A stretch of DNA of 64,000 nucleotides, taken from assembly GCF_035668035.1 (NCBI RefSeq), contig NZ_JAYMYJ010000047.1, positions 32,558-96,557 of the forward strand, read 5' to 3'. The stretch is from Thiothrix phosphatis. GTDB taxonomy: Bacteria > Pseudomonadota > Gammaproteobacteria > Thiotrichales > Thiotrichaceae. Shown in pieces: positions 54,814-63,214 of this stretch. The first letter of the stretch is position 1. Each line of letters starts with the position of its first letter. The notes under the pieces were generated by a model. It was not told where the DNA came from. It ran no database searches and was given only the letters and a program-made list of their open reading frames with translations. A program made the translations under genes and the position numbers.

Positions 54814-57800
54814 TCAGGCGTTGGTTTCGTGTGAGCTGGGCGGTATCCGCGTTTTTTCGCCCTTGAGGATGAACTGGCGGTACAGCAGCGGCAGCAGGAT
54901 CAGCGTCAGCGTGGTGGAGCTGACCAGCCCGCCGATCACCACCGTTGCCAGCGGCTTCTGGATTTCGGAGCCGGGGCCGGTGGCGAACAGCAATGGCACG
55001 AGCCCCCAGGTGGCGATACTGGCGGTCATCAGCACCGGGCGCAGGCGGCGCAACGCCCCTTCACGCACTACTGCAATTCCCCGGAACCCCTGTTTGTGCA
55101 ACTGGTTAAAGAACGTCACCAGCACCACCCCGTTAAGCACCGCAATCCCCAGCAGGGCAATGAAACCCACCGACGCAGGCACCGACAGGTATTGCCCGGA
55201 AATCCCCAGGCTGAAAATCCCGCCGATCAGCGCCAGTGGCACGTTCCCCATCACCAGCACGGTCTGGCGCACATCGCGGAACGTCAGGAATAGCAGCAGG
55301 CCAATCAGCAGCAGCGCCAGCGGCACCACCACCATCAGGCGTTGGGCGGCGCGTTGCTGGTTTTCGAATTGCCCGCCCCAGGTAATATTGTAACCGGCAG
55401 GCAGTTTGAGTTTTTCCGCCACGGCTTGCTGGGCTTCTTCCACGAAGCTGACCAGATCGCGACCGCTGACATTGCTTTGTACCGTGACAAAGCGGCCAGC
55501 GTTTTCACGCTTGATGGAAACCGGCCCGTCGGTGCGGATCAGTTTCGCCACCTGATCGAGGCTGATGGTGCGGCCATCCGGCAGCGTCAGGCGGATGTTT
55601 TGCAAGGCGGTGGGGGCGTTGCGCAATTCGGCGGAACCGCGCAGTTGCAGCGGAATGCGGCGGCCTTCCTGCTGGATGGTGCCGATGATTTCGCCTTCGA
55701 GCTGGGTGCGCAATAAGGCGGCAATGTCATCCACCGTCAGGCCGAAGCGCCCGGCGGCGGCGCGGTCGATTTCCGCTTTCAGGTATTGCACGCCATCGTT
55801 TTGCTGGGTGTAAACGTCAGTCGCGCCGGGAATTTTTTCCAGCAGAGTGGCGAGTTGCTGGGCAAAGCCGTTGAGTTTGTCGAGGTCGGAGCCAAAAATC
55901 TTGATGGCGACATCGCCCCGGCTGCCGGTGAGCATTTCCGACACGCGCATGTCGATCGGTTGGGTGAAGCCGTAGGCAATGCCGGGGAAGGTGTCCAGCA
56001 CCTGACGGATTTGTTCCTGCAACCATTCCTTGTCGGGGGTGCGCCATTCCTCCAGCGGTTTGAGGACGAGGAAGGAGTCGGTGTCGTTCAGGCCCATTGG
56101 GTCGAGGCCGAGTTCGTCCGAGCCGACACGGGCGACAATGCGCTGGATTTCGGGAACCTTCTCCAGTAAGGCAGCCTGTACCTTCTGGTCGGTGGCAACA
56201 CTTTGCTCCAGGCTGATCGACGGCAGTTTTTCCAGTTGCACAATCATGTCGCCTTCATCCATCACTGGCATGAAGGTCTTGCCAATGAAGGGGTACACCG
56301 CCACTGCGCCCGCCAGCAGTGCTGCGGTCAGCAGGTAGGTGGATTTGGGGAAGCGCAGTGCGCCATCCAGCACCGGAATGTAGATTTTGCGGGAAATGCG
56401 CAGCAGCCACGGGTCATCGTGCGATGCTTTCTTCAGCAGCCAGGAGGACATCACCGGAATGGTGGTCAGCGCCAGCAACAGCGAGGCGGACAGCGCAAAC
56501 ACAATGGTCATGGCCACCGGGGCGAACAGTTTGCCTTCCAGCCCTTCCAGCGACAGCAGCGGCAGGAACACGATGGCGATGATCAGGATGCCGGAACTGA
56601 CCGGTGCAGAAACTTCCTGGGTTGCCCACAGCACTTTCTGGATTTGCGGCGTATTAGCCTTTTCGTCGTCATGGGCGAGGTGGGCGACGATGTTTTCCAC
56701 GATGACCACGGCGGCATCCACCAGCAAACCGATGGCAATCGCCAGCCCGCCGAGACTCATCAGGTTGGCGGAAAGCCCAAACTGGCGCATCAGGATAAAG
56801 GTGCCAAGCACTGACAGTGGCAGGATCAGCGCCACCACCAGCGCAGCACGCACATTGCCGAGGAACGCAAACAGGATGACGCCGACCAGCACCGCCGCTT
56901 CGGTCAGTGCCTTGCTGACGGTGTGGATGGCCTTGTCGACCAGATTGGCACGGTCGTAGAACGGTTCGATCGTCGTGCCTTCCGGCAGGGTGGCAGAGAT
57001 TTCCGCCAGTTTGGCCTTCAGCGTCGTGATTAACTGGCCTGCATTCGCGCCGCGCAGACCCAGCACCAGCCCTTCGACCGCTTCGCCTTTGCCGTTTTGG
57101 GTTACCGCACCGTAGCGGGTGAGTTCGCCGAGTTCGACTTTGGCGACATCGCCGACCGTCACGGGGATGTCGTCCATGCTCTTGATGGCGATCTGGCGCA
57201 GGTCGTCCAGTTGTTTGATGCCGCCTTCGATACGCACCACCCAGGTTTCCTCGCCTTCATCGACACGGCCAGCGCCGTCGTTGCGGGTGTTGCTTTCCAG
57301 TGCGGTGCGCAGGTCATCCAACGTGAGGCCACGGGCGTTGAGGGCGGCAAGGTCGGGGGTCACTTCAAAGGTGGTGACCCGTCCGCCAAGTGCGTTCACA
57401 TCCGCCACGCCGGGCAAGGCACGCAGTTGCGGGCGGATGGTCCAGTCCAGTAGGGTACGCTTTTCCGCCAGCGGCAACGGCCCTTCGATGGTGAACATGA
57501 ACATTTCCGACAGCGGCGTGGAAATGGGTGCCAGCCCGCCGCCGACATTATCCGGCAGGTCGCCCTTGACGTTGGCGAAGCGCTCGGAAACCTGGCTGCG
57601 TGCCCAGTAAATGTCAGTGCCTTCCGCAAAGTCGATGGTGATGTCAGCCAGCGCGTATTTGGACACGCTACGCAGGATGGTCTGGTTGGGAATGCCGAGC
57701 AGTTCGGTTTCGACCGGCTGGGTGATGCGGGTTTCGACTTCCTCCGGGGTCATGCCGGGCGCTTTCAGGATCAGTTTGACCTGGGTGGTGGAAACATCCG

Positions 57801-57918
57801 GGAAGGCGTCAATCGGCAGTTGCTGGAAGGCACGGATGCCCAGGGCAGCTAGCAGCAGGGTGACGCCCAGCACCATCCAGCGCTGCGCCAGCGAGAATTC
57901 GGTGATCCAGTTGAGCAT
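54814..57918 (-). CDS. RND efflux permease, heavy-metal (CzcA/CusA) type
   Basis: A 1034-residue proton-driven inner-membrane pump. The N-terminus MLNWITEFSLAQRWMVLGVT and the porter segment FPDVSTTQVKLILKAPGMTP are typical of the HME branch. Helix 4 reads GGLAIAIGLLVDAAVVIVEN (about residues 395-414), with the proton-relay Asp, and the second half repeats the fold with AVLNGVVLVTFFNQL. The GLLVDAAVVIVEN form is closer to CusA than to the CzcA DFG form, but I did not locate the methionines that carry copper. The pump starts three bases after the adaptor gene. No outer-membrane channel is encoded nearby. Confidence 0.93.
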   Translation of the reverse strand: MLNWITEFSLAQRWMVLGVTLLLAALGIRAFQQLPIDAFPDVSTTQVKLILKAPGMTPEEVETRITQPVETELLGIPNQTILRSVSKYALADITIDFAEGTDIYWARSQVSERFANVKGDLPDNVGGGLAPISTPLSEMFMFTIEGPLPLAEKRTLLDWTIRPQLRALPGVADVNALGGRVTTFEVTPDLAALNARGLTLDDLRTALESNTRNDGAGRVDEGEETWVVRIEGGIKQLDDLRQIAIKSMDDIPVTVGDVAKVELGELTRYGAVTQNGKGEAVEGLVLGLRGANAGQLITTLKAKLAEISATLPEGTTIEPFYDRANLVDKAIHTVSKALTEAAVLVGVILFAFLGNVRAALVVALILPLSVLGTFILMRQFGLSANLMSLGGLAIAIGLLVDAAVVIVENIVAHLAHDDEKANTPQIQKVLWATQEVSAPVSSGILIIAIVFLPLLSLEGLEGKLFAPVAMTIVFALSASLLLALTTIPVMSSWLLKKASHDDPWLLRISRKIYIPVLDGALRFPKSTYLLTAALLAGAVAVYPFIGKTFMPVMDEGDMIVQLEKLPSISLEQSVATDQKVQAALLEKVPEIQRIVARVGSDELGLDPMGLNDTDSFLVLKPLEEWRTPDKEWLQEQIRQVLDTFPGIAYGFTQPIDMRVSEMLTGSRGDVAIKIFGSDLDKLNGFAQQLATLLEKIPGATDVYTQQNDGVQYLKAEIDRAAAGRFGLTVDDIAALLRTQLEGEIIGTIQQEGRRIPLQLRGSAELRNAPTALQNIRLTLPDGRTISLDQVAKLIRTDGPVSIKRENAGRFVTVQSNVSGRDLVSFVEEAQQAVAEKLKLPAGYNITWGGQFENQQRAAQRLMVVVPLALLLIGLLLFLTFRDVRQTVLVMGNVPLALIGGIFSLGISGQYLSVPASVGFIALLGIAVLNGVVLVTFFNQLHKQGFRGIAVVREGALRRLRPVLMTASIATWGLVPLLFATGPGSEIQKPLATVVIGGLVSSTTLTLILLPLLYRQFILKGEKTRIPPSSHETNA

Positions 57919-57921
57919 GGT

Positions 57922-58974
57922 TTACTCCCCGCCTTCCTGCCATTTGGCCTTGAGTGCCGCCACGCCCTTGACGGCGACTTTGCTGTCAGGTGCAAGCCCG
58001 CTGATGCTGGCGTCTTCACCATTCTGGTTCTGCACCTTGACGGCGGTGGGGATGAAGCCATCTGCGGTTTCCACGAAGACGTAGGCTTTATCCGTCACCC
58101 AGGCGATGCTGCTGGCGGGAACGTGTTGGGTGGAACCTTGCCCGCTCTGGCCGAGGATGCGCACCTTGACCGACTGGCCGGGGTGCAGCACGGTGTCTGG
58201 CTGTTCAATGTCGGCGCGCACCAGCATGTTTTGGGAGGCATCCAGCGCTGCCTTGAGAACGGTGATTTCACCCTGAATGCCGGTATCGGCCACTTCCACG
58301 CGCTGACCCGTGCTGAGTTGATGTGCCTTGTCCAGCGGCAGGGGAATTTCCAGCCCCAATTTGAGCAGGTTGCCGATTTTGACCAGGGCTTCAGGGGCTT
58401 CAACCCGCTGGCCAGGTTCAACCAGGGTTTCGATAACCCAGCCGTTGATGGGGGAGACAAGGGTGATTTCGCTGCTTTCGCTGTCGGGTTTAGCACCCAA
58501 TAGGCGGATGGTGGCGGCGGCGGTTTCCACATCGGACTTGGCGAGTGCGACTTCATTCTGGGTCAGCAGCCAGGTGTTTTTGGCAATCAGCCCCTGATCG
58601 GCAAGGCGCTTGTCACGCGAGGCATTGTCGGCGGCCAGCCGGTATTTGAGCGTGGCCTGCACGTATTGGCGGCGGGCTTCTATCAGGTCAGGGGAGGAGA
58701 GGCTTACCAATGGCGCACCTGCCTTGACGGTTTCACCGGATTGATAACGTAAGGTGGTGACCAGCCCGTCGGTCGGCGCGGCCAGCACCCGCACACTGTC
58801 GGGCGGGAGGATGACTTTGGCGGTGACTTCCATCCCCAGCCCGGTGGCACTGCTGGTGATCGGGGCGGATTCAATGCCCATGGCCGCGCGTTGTTCCGCC
58901 GGAACCGGAACGGTGTCGGCAGCTTGGGCGGCAATGGGTAATGCGATAAAAAGTGCAAACAGTGTCTTGGACAT
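57922..58974 (-). CDS. RND efflux periplasmic adaptor
   Basis: A 350-residue membrane-fusion protein with signal peptide MSKTLFALFIALPIAAQAAD. The biotinyl-lipoyl half-motifs flank a short helical hairpin: VLAAPTDGLVTTLRYQSGET near residue 65 and VSPINGWVIETLVEPGQRVE near residue 175. A beta-barrel and membrane-proximal domain follow (HPGQSVKVRILGQSG). It links the RND pump to an outer-membrane channel that must be encoded elsewhere. Two inverted repeats lie just upstream. Confidence 0.92.
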   Translation of the reverse strand: MSKTLFALFIALPIAAQAADTVPVPAEQRAAMGIESAPITSSATGLGMEVTAKVILPPDSVRVLAAPTDGLVTTLRYQSGETVKAGAPLVSLSSPDLIEARRQYVQATLKYRLAADNASRDKRLADQGLIAKNTWLLTQNEVALAKSDVETAAATIRLLGAKPDSESSEITLVSPINGWVIETLVEPGQRVEAPEALVKIGNLLKLGLEIPLPLDKAHQLSTGQRVEVADTGIQGEITVLKAALDASQNMLVRADIEQPDTVLHPGQSVKVRILGQSGQGSTQHVPASSIAWVTDKAYVFVETADGFIPTAVKVQNQNGEDASISGLAPDSKVAVKGVAALKAKWQEGGE

Positions 58975-58991
58975 GAGGCTAACGGGCTCTT

Positions 58992-59013
58992 GCTGTATTA
59001 CCTGATATACAGC
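58992..59013 (-). promoter_or_regulatory. Inverted repeat 18 bases before the adaptor gene
   Basis: GCTGTAT (58992-58998) and ATACAGC (59007-59013) are perfect seven-base arms around eight bases. The position just upstream of the start of the efflux operon fits an operator; the binding protein is unknown, and the adjacent LuxR-type regulator is the first candidate. Confidence 0.5.
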
Positions 59014-59072
59014 GGAGTCTATTAGTCAGCCCTAATGCATGGCAGTCGGCAAAAGGTCTGAACGGCGGGTTT

Positions 59073-59088
59073 TAGGGCATATGCCCTA
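59073..59088. promoter_or_regulatory. 16-bp perfect palindrome at the end of the regulator gene
   Basis: TAGGGCAT followed directly by ATGCCCTA, covering the regulator stop codon (59086-59088). It lies about 100 bases ahead of the adaptor start. It could be a regulator site or a small hairpin; no U-run follows. Confidence 0.4.
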
Positions 59089-59598
59089 CGGTTTGTCAGT
59101 GAGAAAGTCTTCAAAAAACCAGCCTGCGAATTCGTGCCTGCCATTGAGGCCGGACTTGCGGTAGACGGCAATGGCCTGCTGGCGCACGGTTTTTTCCTTG
59201 GTCTGACGGATGGCGGCGATTTCGTCGAAGCTCAAGCCCTTGAGCAGCAATAGGGCGATTTCCTTTTCGGTGGGGCTGAGTTGCCATTCGTCCAGTTGTT
59301 GCTGGATGAGTTCCAGATAGCCCTGTCCGGCCTGTTGCAATTTTTGGTGCAAGGTGGTGATGCGGGCGTGGGAGCTGTGCAACTGGAGGCGGAGCGATTC
59401 AATTTCGCGCCGCTTGCGCTGGTTTTCCCATAGCAGGTAACCGGCACCGGCAAATGAAATCAGCACGACAATGGCGTCAACGCTCAGGTGCAGGGCGTTG
59501 CGGTCGGCTTTGTACAGATCCAGGGTGAAGCCATAGGTGTGCAATACCGCGACAATAATCAGTAATGCAATCAGGAGGGTTTCTTTGCGTGGATACAT
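59086..59598 (-). CDS. Membrane-anchored LuxR-type transcription regulator
   Basis: About 170 residues from ATG 59598 (MYPRKETLLIAL); the frame extends to a TTG at 59646. Two hydrophobic helices (LLIALLIIVAVLHTYGF and AIVVLISFAGAGYLLW) are followed by a coiled coil (KRREIESLRLQLHSSHARIT). The C-terminal LuxR/FixJ helix-turn-helix is LSPTEKEIALLLLKGLSFDE then IAAIRQTKEKTVRQQ. There is no receiver or ligand domain, so it may sense a membrane state directly. It stands between the biosynthetic genes and the RND operon, and could control either. Confidence 0.85.
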   Translation of the reverse strand: MYPRKETLLIALLIIVAVLHTYGFTLDLYKADRNALHLSVDAIVVLISFAGAGYLLWENQRKRREIESLRLQLHSSHARITTLHQKLQQAGQGYLELIQQQLDEWQLSPTEKEIALLLLKGLSFDEIAAIRQTKEKTVRQQAIAVYRKSGLNGRHEFAGWFFEDFLTDKP

Positions 59599-59732
59599 TG
59601 CCTTGCCGGGTGTGTCGTGATTGAACTGTGATTTTAGGCAAGCCAATGAGGATGTGCAAAGGCTGGGCGCGGAGGATCTGTTGGTGAGGAAGCGCCAGAC
59701 CAGGCAATGGCTCCCTGATCTGGCGGGAATGC

Positions 59733-60383
59733 CTATTTGCTGGCCAGGTTTTTCTGGGCTTCCGCCAGCGCCAGTTTGATTTCCTGCCGTCGGCCTGCAT
59801 CCGCTATCTGCCGGTTGGGACGGGCAGGGGCTTTGAGGGCGGCGTTGAGATAAGTTTCCGCCTCGTTATAGCGCTTGGCGCGCAGTAAAAAATCACCGTA
59901 GAAATAGTTGTTGTCGATGTCGTTCGGGCCGATTTGCAGGGCTTGTTTCAGATACTGTTCGGCTTTTTTGTCGTCACCGAACGAAACCGGCCAGCCGGGA
60001 ACCTGATAGTACAGTACGCCCAAGGAGGCCTGCGCGGAGCCGTTCATGGCCCCCGGATTGGTCTGGATGGCTTGTTCAAGCAGCGTTTTGGCCTTTTTCA
60101 CCGTACCCAGCGCCGACATGCTTTTGACAATGCCAGCGTCAGTGGAAAGGATGATGCCTTCCCATATGACCGGCTCCACACTGTTGGGGTTGGCGGCAAC
60201 GGTTTGGGCGGCGGTTTTTTCCAGTTCATGGATGGCTTGCAGTTTGGCATCCTTGTCCGCAACCTGATATTTGATCCGGTCCCATTCCTGCTGGAGTTTG
60301 AGGACATCGGTGTCCGTACTGGCGAATGTGGGGATGGTGGCAGCCAACAGGCTGAGGCTAATGATGGTTTGGGTCAGTTTCAT
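59733..60383 (-). CDS. Secreted TPR-repeat protein
   Basis: A 216-residue protein with a clear signal peptide (MKLTQTIISLSLLAATIPTF then A). Tetratricopeptide-like helices run from about residue 75 (LLEQAIQTNPGAMNGSAQAS) to 190, the best being NNYFYGDFLLRAKRYNEAET. It lies 17 bases behind the short-chain dehydrogenase gene, probably in the same operon. Likely a periplasmic binding scaffold; its partner is unknown. Confidence 0.82.
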   Translation of the reverse strand: MKLTQTIISLSLLAATIPTFASTDTDVLKLQQEWDRIKYQVADKDAKLQAIHELEKTAAQTVAANPNSVEPVIWEGIILSTDAGIVKSMSALGTVKKAKTLLEQAIQTNPGAMNGSAQASLGVLYYQVPGWPVSFGDDKKAEQYLKQALQIGPNDIDNNYFYGDFLLRAKRYNEAETYLNAALKAPARPNRQIADAGRRQEIKLALAEAQKNLASK

Positions 60384-60400
60384 TAATGTGTTCCTGAAAA

Positions 60401-61156
60401 TCAGCGTTTGTAGGAGGCGAGAATGTCATCGGCGATGTCGCGTTTGCCGAGCAGCGCCCGGTCGATCAGCCCGGGCAGCAGGGCGTTCAGCCGTGTGAAA
60501 AAACCTTCCGGCTGGCCGATGGTGACGCGCTTGCGCCGGTGCGCGATGGCCTCGGCGATGATGGCGGCAACTTTTTCCGGTGAATCGTTGGCGACGCCGG
60601 TGCGCCGGTGCAATTCCTCAATCATGGCGGTGTTCAGCGGGGTGCTGACCGCGCGTGGGGCGATATGGGTGACGTCAATGCCTTTGCCCGCATATTCCCG
60701 CCGCAGGGCTTCGGAAAACCCCGCCAGCCCAGCCTTGGTGGCGGAATAGGTGGAGAAGTGCGGGAACGCCAGCGAGCCGAATACCGAGCCGATATTGACG
60801 ATCTGCCCGCCGCCACGCTCCAGCATGCTTGGGATCACCGCCTGGGAGAGGCGGATGGGGGCTTCCAGGTTGACCGCCAGCATGTTGTGGAGATGGGCGG
60901 GATTCTGGTCTGGCAAATGGCCGAAATACATCATGCCAGCGAGATTTATCAGGATGTCGGGCGGATAACGGTTCAATTTGCCGCACAAGGCGCTGAGTTC
61001 CTCCGCATCGGCCAGATTGACCACCCAGGCGTCATTGCCGGGGTTGCAGTCGATGACGGTGACCTTGACGCCCTGCCCGCGCAGAATGGTGGCCAGTTCC
61101 TGGCCAATCCCGCCGTTGCCGCCGGTCAGGACGGCATGTTTTCCGTTAAGCGGCAT
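60401..61156 (-). CDS. Short-chain dehydrogenase/reductase
   Basis: A 251-residue Rossmann oxidoreductase. The cofactor motif is TGGNGGIGQEL (residues 11-21), NLAGMMYFG supplies the structural Asn, and the active site is the Ser in NIGSVFGSL plus YSATK near residue 150. An acidic Asp after the second strand (VIDCNP) favours NAD over NADP. It starts 11 bases inside the end of the diiron-enzyme gene, so translation is coupled. It probably acts on the product of that enzyme. Confidence 0.9.
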   Translation of the reverse strand: MPLNGKHAVLTGGNGGIGQELATILRGQGVKVTVIDCNPGNDAWVVNLADAEELSALCGKLNRYPPDILINLAGMMYFGHLPDQNPAHLHNMLAVNLEAPIRLSQAVIPSMLERGGGQIVNIGSVFGSLAFPHFSTYSATKAGLAGFSEALRREYAGKGIDVTHIAPRAVSTPLNTAMIEELHRRTGVANDSPEKVAAIIAEAIAHRRKRVTIGQPEGFFTRLNALLPGLIDRALLGKRDIADDILASYKR

Positions 61157-61817
61157 GTTTCATTTCCTCGCCGACCAGGATGCTGGCCAACACGTTGGCG
61201 AACAGGCGGAAAGTGTTGCGCGCCACCTCAATGATGGCCGCTTGATCCAGCGGGTCATCGATATGGTTGACCAGTTGGCGGAAGAACTGCATGTGGCTGA
61301 TGTCCAACTTGCCATGCGACTGGAGGTAGGTAAACGCTTCGGCAGGCAGGCCAAGCGTCTGCTGGATGCTGTTTGCGCCCTGGGCTGCGATTTGGGTGGA
61401 GGTGCTTTCCAGCATGAACACCATGCCAAGGAAACCGACCGGGTTGCGGCGGTTGATGTAATCGTAGTTGTAGGCCACCAGCACTTCCGTTTCCAGATGC
61501 GGGGTGGAGAGGCGGGCGGCCTCCTTGTCACCGCCAGTGGCGGCGATGTCGTTCAGAATCCATTCTTCGTGGCCGATTTCCTCTTCAAGGTATTCGACGA
61601 TGGCGTGGTGCAGCCATCTATGCTCTTCGGGCAGCCGCACGCCCATCGCCATCAGGAAGCGCACGGTATGTTTGACATGGTGGTACGCCTGTATCAGGTA
61701 GGCGCGGTAGGTTTCCACACTGATGTCACCACGCAGTGCGTTGGCCAGTTGCGGCACGGCGTACAACTGCTGGCGTGCGCCAGCGGTTTCCTGTACGAGG
61801 CGGTCGTAAAAATTCAT
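61146..61817 (-). CDS. Haem-oxygenase-like (TenA/CADD/UndA-fold) diiron enzyme
   Basis: A 223-residue all-helical protein starting at ATG 61817 with AGAGGAACAACAAGC upstream; the longer frame to 62108 lies inside the ligase gene. Possible metal ligands fall in a helix-spaced pattern: AYHHVKHTVRF (46-50), YLEEEIGHEEW (E78-80, H83), FMLESTS (E137) and KLDISHMQF (D172, H175). This is the arrangement of haem-oxygenase-like diiron oxidases (UndA, CADD and others) and not of thiaminase TenA, whose Cys is absent. Such enzymes oxidise or decarboxylate acyl or amino-acid substrates. It overlaps the ligase stop by four bases. Confidence 0.8.
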   Translation of the reverse strand: MNFYDRLVQETAGARQQLYAVPQLANALRGDISVETYRAYLIQAYHHVKHTVRFLMAMGVRLPEEHRWLHHAIVEYLEEEIGHEEWILNDIAATGGDKEAARLSTPHLETEVLVAYNYDYINRRNPVGFLGMVFMLESTSTQIAAQGANSIQQTLGLPAEAFTYLQSHGKLDISHMQFFRQLVNHIDDPLDQAAIIEVARNTFRLFANVLASILVGEEMKHAA

Positions 61818-63214
61818 GCTTGTTGTTCCTCTTGTTGTATCAAGTCGCGGTATCGGTTGGCGATCGCTTCCCGGCGTGGGCGGCCAGTGCCGGTGAGCAT
61901 GCCGTCTTCCGGTGTCAGCGGAGCGATGGGGTGAAAGGCCCGTACTTTGGCGTATTCGGGCAGTGAGGCGTTTGCCCGTTGCACAACGGCGTTCAGGTCG
62001 GCCTGCGGCGCGCTGGGGACGAGCAGGGCCCCCAGCCACGGCTGGGCGTCGCCGTAAACCACTGCCTGGGCGATTTCTGGCTGATTGAGGAGGGCGCTTT
62101 CCACCCATTCCGGCGACACATTGCGCCCGAACGAGGTGATCAGCAGATTTTTTCTGCGCCCGGAAATGTGCAGGAAGCCATTGGCGTCAAGGTGGCCGAG
62201 GTCGCCGGTGGCGAATGCGCCGGTTTGCCTGTCGCCATGCAGGTAGCCGAGCAGGGCGGGGTTGTCGATGATGATTTCCCCAGCGTTGTCGCAGTGCAGG
62301 CGGATGTGTGGCAATACCTTGCCGGTGGAGCCGATTGCGGCGCTGGCTGGGGTGTTGAGGGACACAACCGAGCCGCATTCGCTCAGGCCGTAGCCTTCGT
62401 AGACCGGCAGACCCAGCGCCTGCGCCTGCAACAACAAGGCGGGGGATACTTTAGAGCCGCCTACCGCCAGGAACCGCAGGCCAGGAAGCCGCATTTCAAT
62501 CTGTTTCAGCGTCCAGGTCAGGCCGCGCAACAATTCAGGCACGAGAATGGCCGAGGTGATCCGGTGTTTCGTCATGTTCAGGATCAGGCTGTGGAAATCG
62601 GGCTGGAATGGATTGCCCATGCCGATCTGCGGCAGGCTGTAGAGATGGCAGCGGGCACCCGCCAGCAGGGTGGAATATACCCCAGCCACATTTTCCAGCA
62701 GGATGGCCAGTGGCAGGACGGACAGGTGATCCGCCGCATGTTGCGCGCCGATCACGGTCAGCAGGCTTTGCGCGACCTGCTCCACGCCGTGCTGGCTCAG
62801 GCAGACGCCTTTGGGGGTTCCGGTGGTGCCCGACGTAAAGGTGATTTTTGCTGTTTCGGGTGGAAATTCCACTGCATCGGTGATGCCGGTGGGCTCCAGC
62901 CCCTGGGCGGTAACGAGATGGTCGATACCGGCGCTCTGGATGACGTGGGCGGTTTGCTGGCGGGTGAAAAAGTCGGGTAACGGCACACAAGTTACGCCTG
63001 CCGCCATCGTCGCCAAATCCCACAAAACCCAGTCTGCACTGTTGTCTGCTTGGATGCCAAGCACACGGCAGTGGCTGTCGTGCAATTGCTCCGCCTTATC
63101 AGCGACGAGGGCAGGCAGCTCTGCGTAAGTGATATGCCGGTGGTCATCGGACAGGGCAATCTGTTCCGGTCGGGCGCTGGCGTGCCGCCTGAGGGTTTCC
63201 AGCAATAGGCTCAT
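61814..63214 (-). CDS. AMP-forming acyl/aryl ligase
   Basis: A 466-residue ANL-superfamily enzyme. The phosphate loop is ITFTSGTTGTPKGVCLSQHG (about residues 124-143). VYEGYGLSECGSVVSLNTPA is the adenine-binding A5 region, and ATGDLGHLDANGFLHISGRR is the hinge. At the C-terminus, where a catalytic Lys normally sits in (G/T)xxKxRR, the sequence reads LTGTGRPRREAI, apparently Arg for Lys. At about 466 residues it is shorter than typical 500-600 residue ligases. The start ATG 63214 overlaps the upstream stop (ATGA). It should activate a carboxylic acid for the neighbouring enzymes; the substrate is unknown. Confidence 0.88.
   Translation of the reverse strand: MSLLLETLRRHASARPEQIALSDDHRHITYAELPALVADKAEQLHDSHCRVLGIQADNSADWVLWDLATMAAGVTCVPLPDFFTRQQTAHVIQSAGIDHLVTAQGLEPTGITDAVEFPPETAKITFTSGTTGTPKGVCLSQHGVEQVAQSLLTVIGAQHAADHLSVLPLAILLENVAGVYSTLLAGARCHLYSLPQIGMGNPFQPDFHSLILNMTKHRITSAILVPELLRGLTWTLKQIEMRLPGLRFLAVGGSKVSPALLLQAQALGLPVYEGYGLSECGSVVSLNTPASAAIGSTGKVLPHIRLHCDNAGEIIIDNPALLGYLHGDRQTGAFATGDLGHLDANGFLHISGRRKNLLITSFGRNVSPEWVESALLNQPEIAQAVVYGDAQPWLGALLVPSAPQADLNAVVQRANASLPEYAKVRAFHPIAPLTPEDGMLTGTGRPRREAIANRYRDLIQQEEQQA

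Noticed and set aside
61146..62108. A 320-residue form of the diiron enzyme
   Set aside because: The extra 97 N-terminal residues lie inside the ligase coding region and are Arg- and Pro-rich; ATG 61817 has a ribosome site and an ATGA overlap.
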